A DNA stretch of 64,000 nucleotides from Dioscorea cayenensis subsp. rotundata (lineage: Eukaryota > Streptophyta > Magnoliopsida > Dioscoreales > Dioscoreaceae): the NCBI RefSeq assembly GCF_009730915.1, contig NC_052474.1, forward strand, positions 283,501-347,500, written 5' to 3'. Both the position numbers and the translations under genes were made by a program. Positions 33,401-47,340 of this stretch are shown one piece after another. Every line of letters starts with the position of its first letter. Position 1 is the first letter of the stretch. Under the pieces are notes generated by a model. The model was not told where the DNA came from. It worked only from the letters and a program-made list of their open reading frames with translations, and made no database searches.

Positions 33401-36400
33401 TTTCTAGTGTAACTAGTTTCAGTTTGTCTCCTATAACTTCCTCTTAAGGAACTCAAAAAGTTGAATTCAAAATTATGATATTCTTATTCATGTTTAATTT
33501 TCATTTTGTTGTCTTATAGCTTTCGAAGACAGGAGATGGAACTGAATGCTCAGTTAGTTCTATCCCTACTTCTGTGGATGGAACAATAGATTGGTCACAG
33601 GTGAGTTCATTATCCTGTCTGAACAATTAATCTTCGACAATGATGAATGCTACAGTGATTGTACAATAAAATCGAACTTAGTTTCACTCCAATGGCTTGC
33701 CAATATTTCACTTTCATATTCAACTTTCCAGAATTTTAGTTGGGATAACCGGAGGTGATGAGGTTTTGATCTGGATTGTTCGTGATATATTTTATCTAAG
33801 ACTTTTTTTTCATCCAAATGCTATCTCATAGTATTTAGCATGTTTACAAATGTATATGTTTGTGCGTGCGCGTGCGTGCGTGCCCGGCGCAAAGCGTCAG
33901 AAGGATGAATGGGATGTGTGTGACATGGATATAATTGGTTTTTCATGACTATGAATTGTGCAAATTTGGTTCATACAGTACAAACTATATATGCTCGAAT
34001 TTGGCCAGCATTAACTCTATTTCTGTTGAGCCATGTGAGTAACTAATAAGAAATGTATTTTTGTCACATTCAGATTTGTGAAGTATGATCTTCTTTTGAC
34101 TCTACAAACCTCTCCTTGGATGTTCTTTTTAGCAACTTTGATAAGTGGGTATTATTGGTCTAACATAATAATTTGGTCATAGTGCCATTATACGGTCATT
34201 CTGGTTATGTATTCTGCTGTTGATTTCTCTTCTTTATTTCATGTGCTACCAGGACTTCTTTGGAAAACCTGCATTTTTGACTGTCTCAGGCCAACTAAAT
34301 GCTGAAAGCTACGCTACTGCCCTATCTGATGTATTAATCCCTTCCAATTCCTGGTGCTGTCATTCAAGTAATGTGTTGTGTATACTCATGCACCTTTTGC
34401 CTTCCAGGTGTATACATTTGGTCCTACTTTTAGAGCAGAGAACTCAAATACTTCAAGACACCTAGCTGAATTCTGGGTGCTGTATACTGTTTCATATATA
34501 ATATTTCTCTTGGTATTGTGTGCCTTTTTCGCATGAACTGACCCCTTCCAGTATTCTTTCTGAACGTCAAGATGATTGAACCTGAACTTGCTTTCGCTGA
34601 TCTGAATGATGACATGGCATGCGCAACTGCCTATCTCCAGTATGTAGTAGGTCTCTTCTTTGCAACTACATACAATATTTAAACTACCTATATTCTTTTC
34701 TTGTGATGCCCAACCTGATCTCTTTTTGCAGGTAAATTATGTACTTCAGAACTGTAAAGAAGACATGGAATTCTTTGACGCATGGATCGAAAAGGGCATT
34801 ATAAATAGATTGACGGTTTTCATTCTAACTTTTGTGTTTTTCAGAATTTGAATCTTGAACCCGATCATGTAAGACCAGTTATCTGGTTCTTGTCATGATA
34901 GTTTTTTTTTCTTGATTTTATAACTTAGCTTCAGAATAAACCTAATTATTGATCTTGTGGCCTTTTGTACTGTTGGCAGGATGTGGTTGAGAAGGATTTT
35001 GTCCAATTGACATATTCTGATGCTGTTGAAATACTATGCAGAGCAAAAAAGAAGTTTGAATTTCCGGTAGCTAGCTCTCTCATGATTTAATCTTCATATG
35101 TAACTTATGTTTTCAGTTTGAAGCTCTCTTGTGCCATTTTATGATTTCTTGCCATTAGAGACTGGTTTGATGTGGTTTGACATCATTTCTATTAATAATA
35201 GAGGCCAAAAGAAAGTCACTCAGAACTTGCTTGTTGTGGCAGGAGATGAATATGCATACAAACCACCAGCAAAACTGAGTCACACCGTTGTTATAAGTAA
35301 TGAAATCAGTTAGTAATTTGTGGAAGAAATTGATTGTTTAATAACTTTAATTGATACCACACTAAATTACTCCCTTCGTTCCCAAATAAGTATCATTTAA
35401 GGTTTTGGCATAAAGTTGGTTGAGAATTTTACAAAGTCATTTATTAAAGTAAGGATAGAGTTGGGGAAAAAAGTTGAAATCTGATTTTATTTAATTTTAG
35501 AAAATGTCGATTATTTAGGGAACAAAACTTTTTACCTAAAACGTCACTTATGTAGTAATGGAGAGCGTGGTTTTCTGCAGCTGGATGCTAGAAATGTAAA
35601 TTTAGTAGTAACATTTTCAGAAATAATTTGCACCAGAAGAAAAGTTATTTGAAAAATTTGATAATCATGTACTTGGCAAACAAAATAATTGCTTTTAAGC
35701 GATTGTTTGATGTTCAATAGGTAAAATGGGGATTAGATTTGCAAAGTGAGCATGAACGATACATTACTGAAGAAGTATATGCTGGGCAACCTGTAATAAT
35801 TAGAGACTATCCAAAGGTATGCTTGACCCCAGAGTCTAGCTTCTTCCAGTGTTATGGTACTTTTTTTCAAAATTTATATTACTCGCTAAAATCTTATGTT
35901 AGGAAATTAAAGCCTTCTATATGCGGCTAAATGATGATGGAAAAACTGTTGCTGCAATGGATTTGCTGGTCCCTCATGTAAGTTAACAAATTTCTTGTTA
36001 ACTTGGTTCATTTTCCTGTTGCTGTTTAGCATATTTTATTCTTGTCATGTGATACTTAATGAGACAGCAAAAGACTTTGAGACACTTTATTCCTTGGGAC
36101 ATAATGATATTGGTAGGGAATGGTTTAATTGTTACAATTTAAATTTGGGTTTGTTTATCTTTATAGTAGGCAGGCGATTATGTACATTAGAAATACATGT
36201 GTCTTGCTTCTTTCTACTTTTAGCAGCAATTGCCCTATGCACCTAATTATTCATGGAAAGAACTTCAAATTATGAGGAGGAGACGAACTCAAAAGGAAAT
36301 GCTTCTCATAGGCACACTAGAAATAACAGCTAATATATTTAGAGTTACATTCTGTTCAATGTTTTTTTTTTTTTTTAAACCTAAAAAAAATTGTTTATCT

Positions 36401-36572
36401 TTTTTAGGTTGGTGAGTTAATTGGTGGAAGCCAAAGAGAAGAACGCCTTGAGCTTCTAGAAAGTCGTTTAGATGAGTTGAAACTTAACAAGGATAGCTAT
36501 TGGTGGTATCTTGATCTTCGACGGTTTGGATCAGGTCAGGGCCATTTGCTTTTTAAGTTAATTTACATTAGA

Positions 36573-36611
<39 letters not shown>

Positions 36612-36769
36612 CTCCCCCTGCCTTATAAATTTCCGTTTTCCCCGTTGCTTCAGTTCCTCATGCTGGCTTTGGGCTGGGTTTTGAAAGACTTGTACAATTT
36701 GCAACCGGAATGGATAACATAAGAGATGCTATTCCTTTCCCTCGGACTCCTGGTTCAGCAGAGTTCTAG
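30484..36769 (+). CDS. Asparaginyl-tRNA synthetase, organellar
   Basis: Fifteen exons: 30484-30921, 31121-31189, 31828-31938, 32733-32840, 33192-33329, 33520-33600, 34253-34330, 34408-34476, 34572-34646, 34732-34815, 34980-35066, 35721-35816, 35903-35977, 36408-36534, 36654-36769. The frame is continuous and the protein is 583 aa, close to plant organellar AsnRS. It charges tRNA-Asn, a class IIb enzyme. The first ATG in frame (30484, followed by a second) starts an Arg/Ser/Pro-rich stretch of about 85 residues with few acids, a dual plastid/mitochondrial type transit peptide. Then come the OB-fold anticodon domain ([20 protein letters not shown]), the core with motif 2 [36 protein letters not shown], and motif 3 [10 protein letters not shown]. 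The C-terminus is [12 protein letters not shown], as in homologues. All but the last intron are phase 0. The donor after 34815 (gttttc) is weak but required by homology. Confidence 0.95.
35370..35565. mobile_element. Stowaway-like MITE in AsnRS intron 11
   Basis: The left end ctcccttcgttcccaaataag, preceded by ta, is the classic Stowaway start. The right end acttatgtagtaatggagag is its diverged inverse. It is about 196 bp, AT-rich, and lies wholly within the 654-bp intron, away from both splice sites. Confidence 0.7.
36576..36608. repeat. CT microsatellite in the last AsnRS intron
   Basis: About 16 CT units lie between exons 14 and 15, upstream of the acceptor. They probably extend its pyrimidine tract. 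Confidence 0.85.
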
Positions 36770-37575
36770 TGCCAAGATAATAAATCCAACCTGACGAATA
36801 TTCCTTTTTTATAATGAGAAATATCGCCACATTATGATAAGGTTGTCTTGTGATATTTACTTTCATAAACCATTCTGTATATTTTTTATTTTGTGACAAT
36901 CCCTCTCGTCGTGATCATTTAACTGAGACTGCCAAAGAAACTGTATAGCATATTAAAATAATTATTTTGACCCATGTAAAATTTTTACGAAATATAGTAG
37001 GCAGAAAATTTTACAGTCTCTACAGCCTAAATATCATTAAGCAGCAGCTAAGCTAGTAAACTGATTCAGTGATGAGAGTAGAGAGACCACCATCAAGTGG
37101 TTGCCAGCCAGTGGGGGAACATTTTATTTTATACTGTAGAATTTACAAGCAAAAGTTTCAAAACAATATATATATATATATAGCTCTAGTTAAAAATCAA
37201 TCCCCACTTGATTCATGCAAAAATGTATGAAGATTCGTTTCACCAACATTATGGAATTCTCCTTTCTTCTCTTCCAATAAATCAACAAATTATCTGTACA
37301 ATGGCGTCCACATGCTTTCATGTAAAAGGAACATGCCACGAACTATATAAAGTCCAGGTGTAAAGACGGGTGAACTATATAAGGTTACAAAGACACAGGT
37401 TTGTTGGCATAAGGTTGCATCGCATCAGACTGCAGCCTTCTTGCAAAATTTCTCAAATCCATAGCAGCTACCTGAACCGAACTTCTGGCTGGCTGGCATG
37501 GCAGCACAAATGTTTGATCAAGACCTGAGTACTAGTAGCTGTGTATATCAAAGTAGCAATGTGAGAACCCCAACA
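36770..37575. other. Convergent 3' spacer between AsnRS and SEC16
   Basis: About 800 bases, AT-rich, containing both 3' UTRs. A short (ta)n run lies near 37168-37180. I see no gene. Confidence 0.6.
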
Positions 37576-40500
37576 TCAGAGTTCAACCTCATGAAGGTCA
37601 TCTCCAGAGACTCCACTGCTGCCACCACCATTTGGTTGCAGATATGAGCTACTTAACTGCTTTGCTGACAGATCAACAGGCATGAAAGATGTTTGCATAC
37701 CCAGTCCTCTGCTTAGCTTTTCCTCCGGCATTTTTGGTTTGAATACATCACTGTAACTACCTCCCCATGATGCAGCACGCGCATGCGAAATGGGAGGCCC
37801 ATCACTAACCTGCAGGGCTGATCCCGTCAAATTCCCATTGTGAGCAATGTTGTCCATGCTTGGGAAGCGCTGCATGGCAGGTGGTGGTGAAGCAAATGAC
37901 TTGTCTTGCATACCAGATGTCGAAGGCTCACTGTTGGCATCAGCTTCAGGTATGCTTTCTGCTGCATCAGCTTGCTGTCCATCAGAAGCTGAAGGTGCAG
38001 TGGGTACGAAAAATTTACCTGCCATAGGAGGTTTAACAGATGGCACTGTTGGTGTTGTAAATGAATTTGTTGAAGCTCCACCACCTTTGTTAAAAGTATC
38101 AACGTACCTAATCAACCACAGAAGTCAATGCGTAGTTCATTCCGGACAAGCAAATAGCCAATGAATCCACATGAATAAATGAGCAATACCTTGACCTAAC
38201 CCCCATTCTACTACGAGATGAGAACTGGTTTGTGGTTGGTGGAACAGGAGGCATCCCTGAACTAGGTTCTGTGACACTGGGTGATCTAATCTCAGAACCC
38301 CCATTTGCTGGCAGGCTTTGGCTCTGAAAGGAACTGTTTACATTATGGTCCGAAATGCCATTCTGATATGACGCTAACATTGGTGGAGGCGCGAGTGCAA
38401 CTTCTGCAGCTGGGGGTTCTGTACCTTCCTCTACCCATCTCTTGAGTTTTTCATCATAGTAAAATTTATTGCTTTGCCCCAGCTTGGCCTAAATAAAGTT
38501 CCGAATGTAACACGCACAAGAGATGGGGAAAAACAACTGATTAAAACAAAAATCCAACACACTAAAATAATCACCTGGCGATCTGAACGTGATCTTGACA
38601 CCCATCCCATTGTCTTCTGAATTAGCTGTGAACCAATGCGGCCAAAACGAGATGTTGATACTTTGTGTTGTCCCTCTGGTGATATTGAATCTACTGATGA
38701 ACCCTGCAAGTTATGAGCAGAAAACTCTTAATAGTTCTCTTATATAGCACACAGGATAACCCAGTAACTCCTGGTAATTTAAATTGGGAAGTGACTGCAT
38801 TAGAATATGCTGAATCAAAGTATCTACCTGCTTTGGGCTTCTACCAAAATCTGGTTCAGAGATACTCCTGTTATGCATAATCTTCCTACTGCTATCACCC
38901 TCCCATTCACTCATCGTCTCAACAGATGCTGATGGAATTAGGGAGGACATAGCCATGGTAGATTGACTACTTGCTACTTTTGGGACTACAGCATTGAGTT
39001 CTTTGCCATTCAAACTCATCTGAGGCGTTGGAGGCAGTGGTGCTGGTGGAGCACCAATCATCCGATGAATAGATCTATCAATGGAGGTAAACAGCTTACC
39101 CACAAATTTTCCAGGTGCTAGGTTTGTGCCATATCCACCCTGGAAGATGGGGAAAAAACCATTTGTTGGTGAAGAACAAGCATGACTGCATGATAATTAG
39201 TGGCTAACCACATTTTGATACCTGCTGATGTGTCCGCAACCGCTCCTCAAGTGAAGAAAATAATGATTTCCATGCTTCTACTTCAGGAGCACGACCAGAA
39301 TTCCTCAGAACCTTTAGAGAAGCTTGACAGTACCTGCATTAAACACAAGGTAAAATTAAGATAAAAATAATACCCAGAAGAAGGGGGAATTAAAAAAAAA
39401 GAAGTTTATAACGCACCTGAGTGATTCAGAAACCTTTCCCACTTCAGCAAGCATGTAAGCATATATAAGCTTATATGGCTGAAACGGTAGCAAGATAAAC
39501 TGAGAATTTCCAAGCACCTTAGAATATTCATATAATTCTGTCCTCTGCAATTTAATAGGTTCAGTTGGCATAAGGTTCTACTTCAACAAAGCAAAAAAAT
39601 AAAAAAACACTAATATCAAAGCACTGTTAATGACATAAAGGTAAACACATCGCTAGGAAATGATCACTGAATTATATTTTAAAAAAAAGGGAATAAGAAC
39701 ATAATCAACCATGATACTGACTCATGGATATTCTTAGTATTCATAAAGTGCGCCTCATATGCTGCACAAAGAAGGGCACACCCCATCCAAGCATAATGTA
39801 TGTTGAAGAAAATAATCAACAAACATACTATACATTGAACACTCTGACCTCATGCAAACTCAAATTATAGTAAGGTTGGCAATGGAAGATGGAAAAGAAA
39901 GAAACAGTTGTGGTCAATAATTTTGAAAGGTGGTCAGAGCACGATAACAATCCACAACATGAACTAGAAATAAATGGTCCTAATGGATGATAGACATTAA
40001 AACAAATGAAACTCAAGACAAAAATAAACTCAGGTTGGGGTTTTGGATATAACCGGAGAGCATGTAAAATGTGATTGTAACAAATAATAGCAACTTACAG
40101 GAGATGAATTGGTTATAGAAGAAAATTATACCGGCAGAGAACAAACAACTTAACTGAAAGAAGAAAAATGAATCACAACTTCATGGTCCTATTCCTTTGA
40201 AACATTGTTATATGAGCCAATAAAATGTAGCCTCCAATGCTTTGGAGACGTTTGTTAGAAACCACTGTGTTAGAAACCACTGAGTTCAACGATTATCTTG
40301 GCAAGTTCAGAAGTTGGATAGCAATTTAAGATGACAATAGAGGTTTGTTAGAAACCATTAAAAGAGTAATTAACCGAAAACGGAGCTGGCGTACTTTGTT
40401 CTATATATAATTTTGGGCAATATGATCTGCATTAAAAATCACCCAAAAATCCACTGAGAACCAGAAGATATATCCAATGAAAAAAGACGTTTCTCAAAGA

Positions 40501-43500
40501 ACTGCATCCAAGTTAATACAAAGGCTATTTCCTTTGTTCACTACATTGTTACTTATGTCAACTTCATTGATTATGCTGATTGTTAAACAGTGTTTATGTA
40601 TGTTTTAAGCTTGTTAAGAAAACACTATGAAGCACCTTCAGTTACATCTGCGGTTCTCTTATTCCAATAACCACATATTTTGACTTGATCAGCTACGCCT
40701 ACTGTTGGAAGGCAGATGGACACATGCAAAACCACTGGATGCATTGAAGCCTAAACAAGAAAGATATCAACTAGACATGTCTGAAGATCACATGTCAGTT
40801 ACCTGAATGGCCTCAGGGCTAGCAAAAGTCCGGGGACATTTCCAATGGTCAGCACCAACAAGACAGAGTCTAGCACTGTCAGAGTATGGCTCAAAGTTAG
40901 CTTCAGCAACCAAGTAGCAAGTATGCGCTGCAGTAACCTGTAAACATAAAAGGAGCATAAGAATGCCTGAAGTAAAACAGTCAAATATAACAAACTAAAA
41001 AAATTCAAAGATGATAACTTAAGAACCAACTTGAGTAATCAAAGACATACCTCTCCTCTCTCCTTCCACAAACAGTCTCCAAGATGAATTATTACTAGTT
41101 CATCGTCTTTTGTCCTATTTGCAGTTATGATAGCCAAATTTTCTTCCCAGTCATCAAGCATGCTGTTAGTCAGAACCTATATTCCATCACAAATGTTGAG
41201 AAAAACAGTACGCTCTTAACTAAAATCAACTTAAAGATGAAATTTCTATTACGAATATGCACAATATGCAATGCAAAAAAGCAGAAGTGCTAGTTTTTTT
41301 TTAACTCAATTTAGGAGAAAACTTCAATATAGAATCAGCAAGAGCCCTAGGTGACACTATTTATCAAGTACAAACTAAAATAAATTGTGAAAAAATTCAG
41401 CAGGCAATGTTTCTTTATGTAAAACTATTCAAAGTTTCAAGGAAACTCTAATCCCATTACATCAAACTAACAAAATCATGGAATAAATGAATTTGTTTTA
41501 CGTGCAATATAAGCAGAAAAAATTACCCTGGGAGGCTGTTGAAATGCATTTGTTGCACCAGGCATGCCCATGTCGACAAAGTTGTCTGCAGAAAATACAT
41601 CTGCTGGTTGCCCCGCGATAAGCAGGCATAATGTCCTTAGAGGTGATCCAAACAAAAACTGACGGTGTGCCATTTGCTTGACAGTATCAACATAAAACTA
41701 CAACCATGAAAACAAAACAACATCCTGGCTTCAGAAAAAAGAGAAAAAGATGCAACAGTTTTCATTCAAATATACATTATGGATGTGCATATGCCAAGGC
41801 ATGATCAACAAGTACAATTAGATACACCAAAGCCACAAAAACAGTAATACTAATAAAGTTGCACAAACCTTATCTCCAAGTTGTGCAGCAAGAACAAGAG
41901 CAGGACCCCACAACTGACCATCTTGTGCACGTTGAAGAGCTTCTTTCCTTCTACCAGAAACAAGGAGGTTCTGTACCTCAACAGCAGTTGTCTGAGGCAA
42001 GCAAAATATTAAAATCAGAAATAATTTGAAATTTTGGCCCAAACAAGCTCTCACTGAAGAACAACAAGTACCCGAGCTTGTCCTTCAGAAGGGAGGCTTT
42101 GCACACAATGAGTGTATGACCCGTACTCTCCAAGATGAGGGTGGTTCTTTCTAGCTGAGGCAAAAAGCTTAGTTACATCTGACTCTGGACCATCAGACTC
42201 CTACATACAGAAAAAGTGTAGGTCATAAACAACATTTCATGTGGAATATGATGAAGGCATTCATGTGGCAAGCATCCTCTGACCACCCAGATTTATCAAA
42301 ATAAATTAAGACATGTCTATGAGATTGTATAAGCACACTATCTCTCTAATATTACGCAAGAAACTTGCAGTATAGACTATGAATCTGTTTAGCTAACATA
42401 AACAGATGCATGAACCAAAATGACCACTTAACCACAAAAAAAAGGGCGCAACAAAAACAATAGGCCAAACTGCTAAATGCTGCTCTCATGATCCTATTCT
42501 ACTTTCTTCATCAGACCTCAGCAAGACAAGATTGAACTTTAGAAAAAAAGATAAATAAAAAGTTAAAAAACAGCGACTTACACCAAGAAAAGAAGAAAAT
42601 GATGTTCAACCAAGGATCTTAATAAAGTATGGCTTTTGAGACAGTTAGGAAGCACCAAAAGAAAAGCTTAAGGATAACTAAGGCTGATTAATCAAAATGA
42701 TTTATCTTATCAGCTATAATCTAGTCTAAGTCATAAGTGAATGCAAAAAACTATGGCTTTTTTTAGCCATGTTAAATTTGGGATAAACGACTATTTTTCA
42801 TTTACTGCATCAAACCTGAGGTCCATACCAAAGGGAAACCTTCTCATTAAATAGGATATTTACTAGATGCTGCTAGCCTCTACATCCTAAAGTAGAAGGA
42901 TACTTGTTAATTAATCAGATCAGTCAAAAAATATATGGAATTGCTAAAAATGATTCAGTCCTGATTTGGTTGATGTAAGTTGCTTGACTTTCAAAAATGA
43001 GTTTAGAATAATAACTGAAATGAAAGAAAGGTCATTCATCAAAATCTACATTAACATACATTTAATGGCCAGAAAGAAAAGATATATGACTACGAGTTAT
43101 CATGAACACATTAATTAAGAGAATGTCCCTTGGTATGAAATGATGGGAAAAAATGAAGTTGTAAAAACAGATGCGACTCCTGCTTTCCAAAATCAAGTAT
43201 TTTGTTACAACAGTAATGTGAGAATTAGAAGAGAAGAAAGAGACCTTTCCGCATTAAAGATTCCAGGCATATTACCTCGAGAGAAGAACCAGCAACAAAA
43301 GGAGACCTCAGTTTTCCATAATGCTGTAATGAAATTTTCAACAATGAAATAAGCATCTTTAACAGCTCTCCTTTTCTCTCATCCAAAAGGGGTGCCTGAC
43401 ATTCTTGAACCTTCTCATCTATCCATTTATTCACGTCCTTTGTTCCAGCATTCCCCCCAACAAGTGGGCCCGGAAAGGACTGATGACACAAAGTATGGAA

Positions 43501-45514
43501 ATAACTACCACCTCCACCATTTGTTCCATCAATTTTATCACACACAACTTCTGATAAGTTGAAAACTGAGATCGCCCCCTTAGCAGCATCCTTCAGAAGA
43601 AGAAAAATAAAAAAAAAAATTTAGTTGAATCAGCACAGAAAATCAAAATAAATATTCATTACTAACACCATATTTAAAACTTTGCTATATATAATCCTGG
43701 TAAAACATGCACAAGATTCAAAAGAATGAACATAGAATAAAGAATGATAAACATTGAAAATAAACCTGGCTTCCATAGTCCAAGTTTGGACCAAAAGAGT
43801 TGGTATCTTTCATGACTATGAGTTTCCCACCAAAACCAAAGGTGACTAATGCATGTGGTGGTCGTCCAGCTGAGGATCTCCCTTCACTAATGGCATTGGC
43901 CAAAGGTAATGGAGTATGAAGTCCACCTGTGGACTGAAATGATTGTTGAGAATAACCAGAGTTTTGATTTCCATAGTAACTACCACTACTAGACAGATGT
44001 GCCTGCAGCGTATTTTCAACCTTTGGCTGACTATACTGATACATGTTTTCGGAAGGATTAAAGCTCTGGTACCCAGAAACACCGTTGCTGATTCCATAAA
44101 CATGACTTTTGCCAGGTTCAAAGGATTTATAACTCGTCTCCTGCTTGCTTTTGTTCATGGTCTGCATGCCTGAGCCATATGAGCTTCCCATCTGCTGATT
44201 CCCATAGAAATCAGAGACATCCTTACCAAATTCTTCAGGCTGCTGCCATGAGTTCTGCAGAGAATAATTGTTGGTGGATCCCTGCCAGTTCGCCCCAGTT
44301 TGATGGTAGCTTTGACTTTGCATTGTGCTATTCTCAGAATGGTTAACTCCATTATACAAACTAGAATTACCATATCCATTAGAAGAATTTTGAATCAGTT
44401 GCGATGGCAATGAGCCTGCTGCTTGAGAAAGACTCTGAAAGTATGATTCAAGAGTTTGCCATTGTTGGGTGTTTGTGTCATAGTACCAATCAGGATACTG
44501 AGGATCAAAAACCATGTTAGATGGGTATCCTGCATTCTCTTGAGAAACTTGGTTCCATTGAACACTAGCCACAGAAGAATCCTCAGCTATTTTATCCACT
44601 GCAGAACTGCTAGCTTGTTGTATATAAGAAATGTCAGACCTCTGGTCCACAACAAACCCATCGCTAGCAACCTGAGTGTTCCCATGAAAACCATGTTGTC
44701 CATCCACATTAGCCATGGTGTGACTATCAAGCTGAGAATTCACAGCTGCATTACTACCAGATTGAACATTCACAGATGCATTGTATCCATCTGACTGCAC
44801 ACTTGTGGTGTTAGTGTAGACATCCGATTCGGCATTTGTAGAAATATCATAACCTTCTAATTGATACCACTGCCCGGTACTTGCGTCATATTTCCAGCCC
44901 GGGTAAAGATTTTCCCAGTATTGCAAGTCATGGCCATCTGCAGCCTGATCATAGGATGAGTTATAAAATTGACTTTCCTCTTGGCCAGAGGCACTCATGC
45001 CCATACTCGACTCGCCATTCGACTTCTCCATGAAAGCAGAGTTCACTTCATTATCATTTTGAAGGAATTCAGCAGGGCCTTCTGAATTATCAGCCCAGAA
45101 ATCCGAGTATGATCCAAATCCATCACTATCAGCCTGCTGAAAATCAGCATTGAAGGCACTCCACTGCACCTCCTTCACCTTGGTACCACTGTGTTTCTCT
45201 GTTGAAGGAGAAGGGGTTTCAATCTGGCTCACAGCTCCCGTACCAGGTTCTGTGCTGGCAAACTTGTCAGACTCCTCCGGCGCAGGCAATATGCTATTCG
45301 CTTTAAGGTCGTCATCCCCAGCGGCGGATCCTCCTTCACCGGCATCATCCAAGGATTCCCCCACATCTCCAATACTCAAACTCGAGACCGCCCTCACCAA
45401 ATCCGTCGGCGGGGATTGAGACCCCGTGATTCCTGAATCATCATCTCCGACTAGCTTATCAAAGAAATCCTCATCTGTTAAATCCTCCACCTGATCCGGA
45501 GGAGGTAATGCCAT
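37576..45514 (-). CDS. SEC16: SEC16 homologue (COPII coat scaffold, MAIGO5-like)
   Basis: Thirteen coding exons on the minus strand: 45514-43766, 43590-43276, 42200-42072, 41991-41869, 41697-41527, 41176-41051, 40937-40803, 39544-39417, 39333-39222, 39139-38828, 38703-38575, 38488-38190, 38107-37576. All phases agree; the product is 1419 aa, normal for plants. It starts MALPPPDQVEDLTDEDFFDK. The acidic, Ser/Gln/Asn-rich N-terminal half (exon 1, residues 1-583) has two OCRE-like repeats, YDASTGQWYQLEGY and YDTNTQQWQTLESY. The conserved central ACE1-type helical domain spans exons 2-9, with QSFPGPLVGGNAG, HYGKLRSPF, WGPALVLAAQLGD and FEPYSDSARLCLVGADHWKC. The C-terminal half is Pro/Ser-rich with SISEPDFGRSP and NKFYYDEKLKRWVEEG. 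SEC16 organises ER exit sites by concentrating Sec13-Sec31 and other coat parts. The first exon of 1749 bp is unbroken. Confidence 0.95.
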
Positions 45515-45900
45515 CCGATCCAAGCAACCGAGCCCCCCAAAACTCAAGATCCCCTTTTCCCCTCGTGAACGAATCACCTCCGCTTCACCACCGGAGCTCA
45601 GAGATCGAACCCCTTCCAGATCCGATCGAAACCCTAATCAGATCCATGCACAGAAACGCCAAATCAAGGTTCTATAAATAAAAAAAAAACTCCAGATCCA
45701 AAACCGCAAATCGAGGAAAAATCTAGGGTTCCGCGTACGAGAAAAACCCAAACAAACATGAGATTAAGGAGATCAGAGACTTACCAATCCGAAGAGAAGA
45801 AGAGACCTGCGGATCAAACTAGGGTTTCGATCATCCTGAGGAGAAGAACGAGCCCCTTTTGTTTGGTTTCCTCGTTTTAATTTCCTCTTATTTCTTCTAT
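45515..45900 (-). promoter_or_regulatory. SEC16 leader with a probable 5' UTR intron and teloboxes
   Basis: On the minus strand a strong donor (gtaagt, from 45784) and an acceptor ttatttatag ending at 45672 bound a likely intron of about 113 bases in the leader. The telobox AAACCCTAA occurs at 45628-45636, and agggttt copies lie near 45725 and 45820. Such motifs are frequent in leaders of broadly expressed plant genes. Confidence 0.55.
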
Positions 45901-45999
45901 CTTTATTTTTCTTTTTATTTTTTCTCTCTCCCCTTCTTTACCACCAGATCAGATCACAGAGGATAATCATCGTAATAAAGTTAAATATCAAGGGTAATA

Positions 46000-46914
46000 A
46001 TATAATTCCATACGAGATCTCACCTACTTCTTTGACTCTAGAACGAGAGGCTAACGATAGCAGTACGTTGTAAGATGACTTTTATACCCTTCTATGAGAC
46101 GGCCAGTGATTATATACATGAGAACAGAGTTCGTTACTTATTGACCAGGCTCGCAATGTCACTCTATTTTTTTTATTTTTTTATTTTTAATAACCAAATT
46201 CCACCCAACCAGTATCACTGCGCTGGTTGTATCACGTGGAATGCACGTGCACCGCATTAAAAAAAATTAAAAAAAATTATAAAAAATATATATATAATTT
46301 ATTAGTGTCAACAATTAGTTGAATATATCCCAAATTCGATAAACATGGAGTAGAATATTGTTACAACATTATTAATGTAATTTATGACGGATTAATTTGG
46401 AAGATTTTTATTTAATTTTAAAATAAATATATGGATTTTTTATAGTATTTGATTTATTACAATGGATATATCTTATGATTTATGGATGATCATGTGTCAA
46501 AATTTTGTTTTTCTAAATTTATAGCACCTTTTTTTGGAATATATGAAAGCATTATGTCTAAATTTTAAAATAAAAACTGGTTACTTTTTAGGTGGTTTAA
46601 AATATTGATATAGTATTATAAATTTTAAAAAAAGGATGGGTGAAAATTCGAAAATAAAAAGTAATGGCAAACATAATTTGCTGCCTACAACGCGGATAGC
46701 TTACAAAAACAATCCCATGAATATATATTTAATCAATTATTATCTATGATTAAAACTTTAATTATTTTGGGCATTAATTGTTTTTATATATTTTTTTAAT
46801 GTTAAAAAGTCATAAATCAATAAAGACAAAAATAATTGAAAAGGTCATCATCATCATAACATAAAGAGAAAGGAGTTAAAGGTTGTTGCATGCTCCCAAA
46901 TAAATGTATCAAAG
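46000..46914. other. Intergenic AT-rich DNA upstream of SEC16
   Basis: Contains the distal SEC16 upstream region and AT-rich sequence. I see no supported gene or clear element. Confidence 0.5.
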
Positions 46915-46929
46915 TAACTATTCATTTAA

Positions 46930-47340
46930 ATAAATAAAAAAAAAAAAGAATAAACCACTTCAATTAACCAAAACAATCAAAGAACAACAAACCCCTTCTC
47001 AATAGAGAAGTAAAAAAAACATCAAACCACTAGATGTGGTACATACAACTCAAAATGAAAGTACAACAAATAAACATAAAAGAGGAAAGAAGGCCTCATC
47101 CCAACCAGCTAACAGGAAAGACTAGTCCGTCTGCGAAACCGGCGCCTCCTCAGCACAAGACCCCCTTGGACCCTCCTCAGAACAGGGTCTTAAAAACTCC
47201 AAACTTCGACATACACTTCCCATTGCCTCTTTAAGCTTCCCATTATTGTCTACTGTGCAGTTATAGAACCAAGACAAAAACAATTGATCAATTTTGATAA
47301 TAAGAGTATGCATAGGGACGGCATTGGCATTAACTATTCA
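46930..47340 (-). mobile_element. LINE-like 3' end fragment
   Basis: On the minus strand, a short frame ending EEGPRGSCAEEAPVSQTD (stop at about 47122) is followed by a 3' UTR-like stretch. It ends ttaattgaagtggtttattc and then a long A/T tail. The end resembles that at 48700-48760 (tttaatgtaagtggtttatccacc), so both look like 3' ends of one LINE family in the same orientation. No reverse transcriptase remains. Confidence 0.45.
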
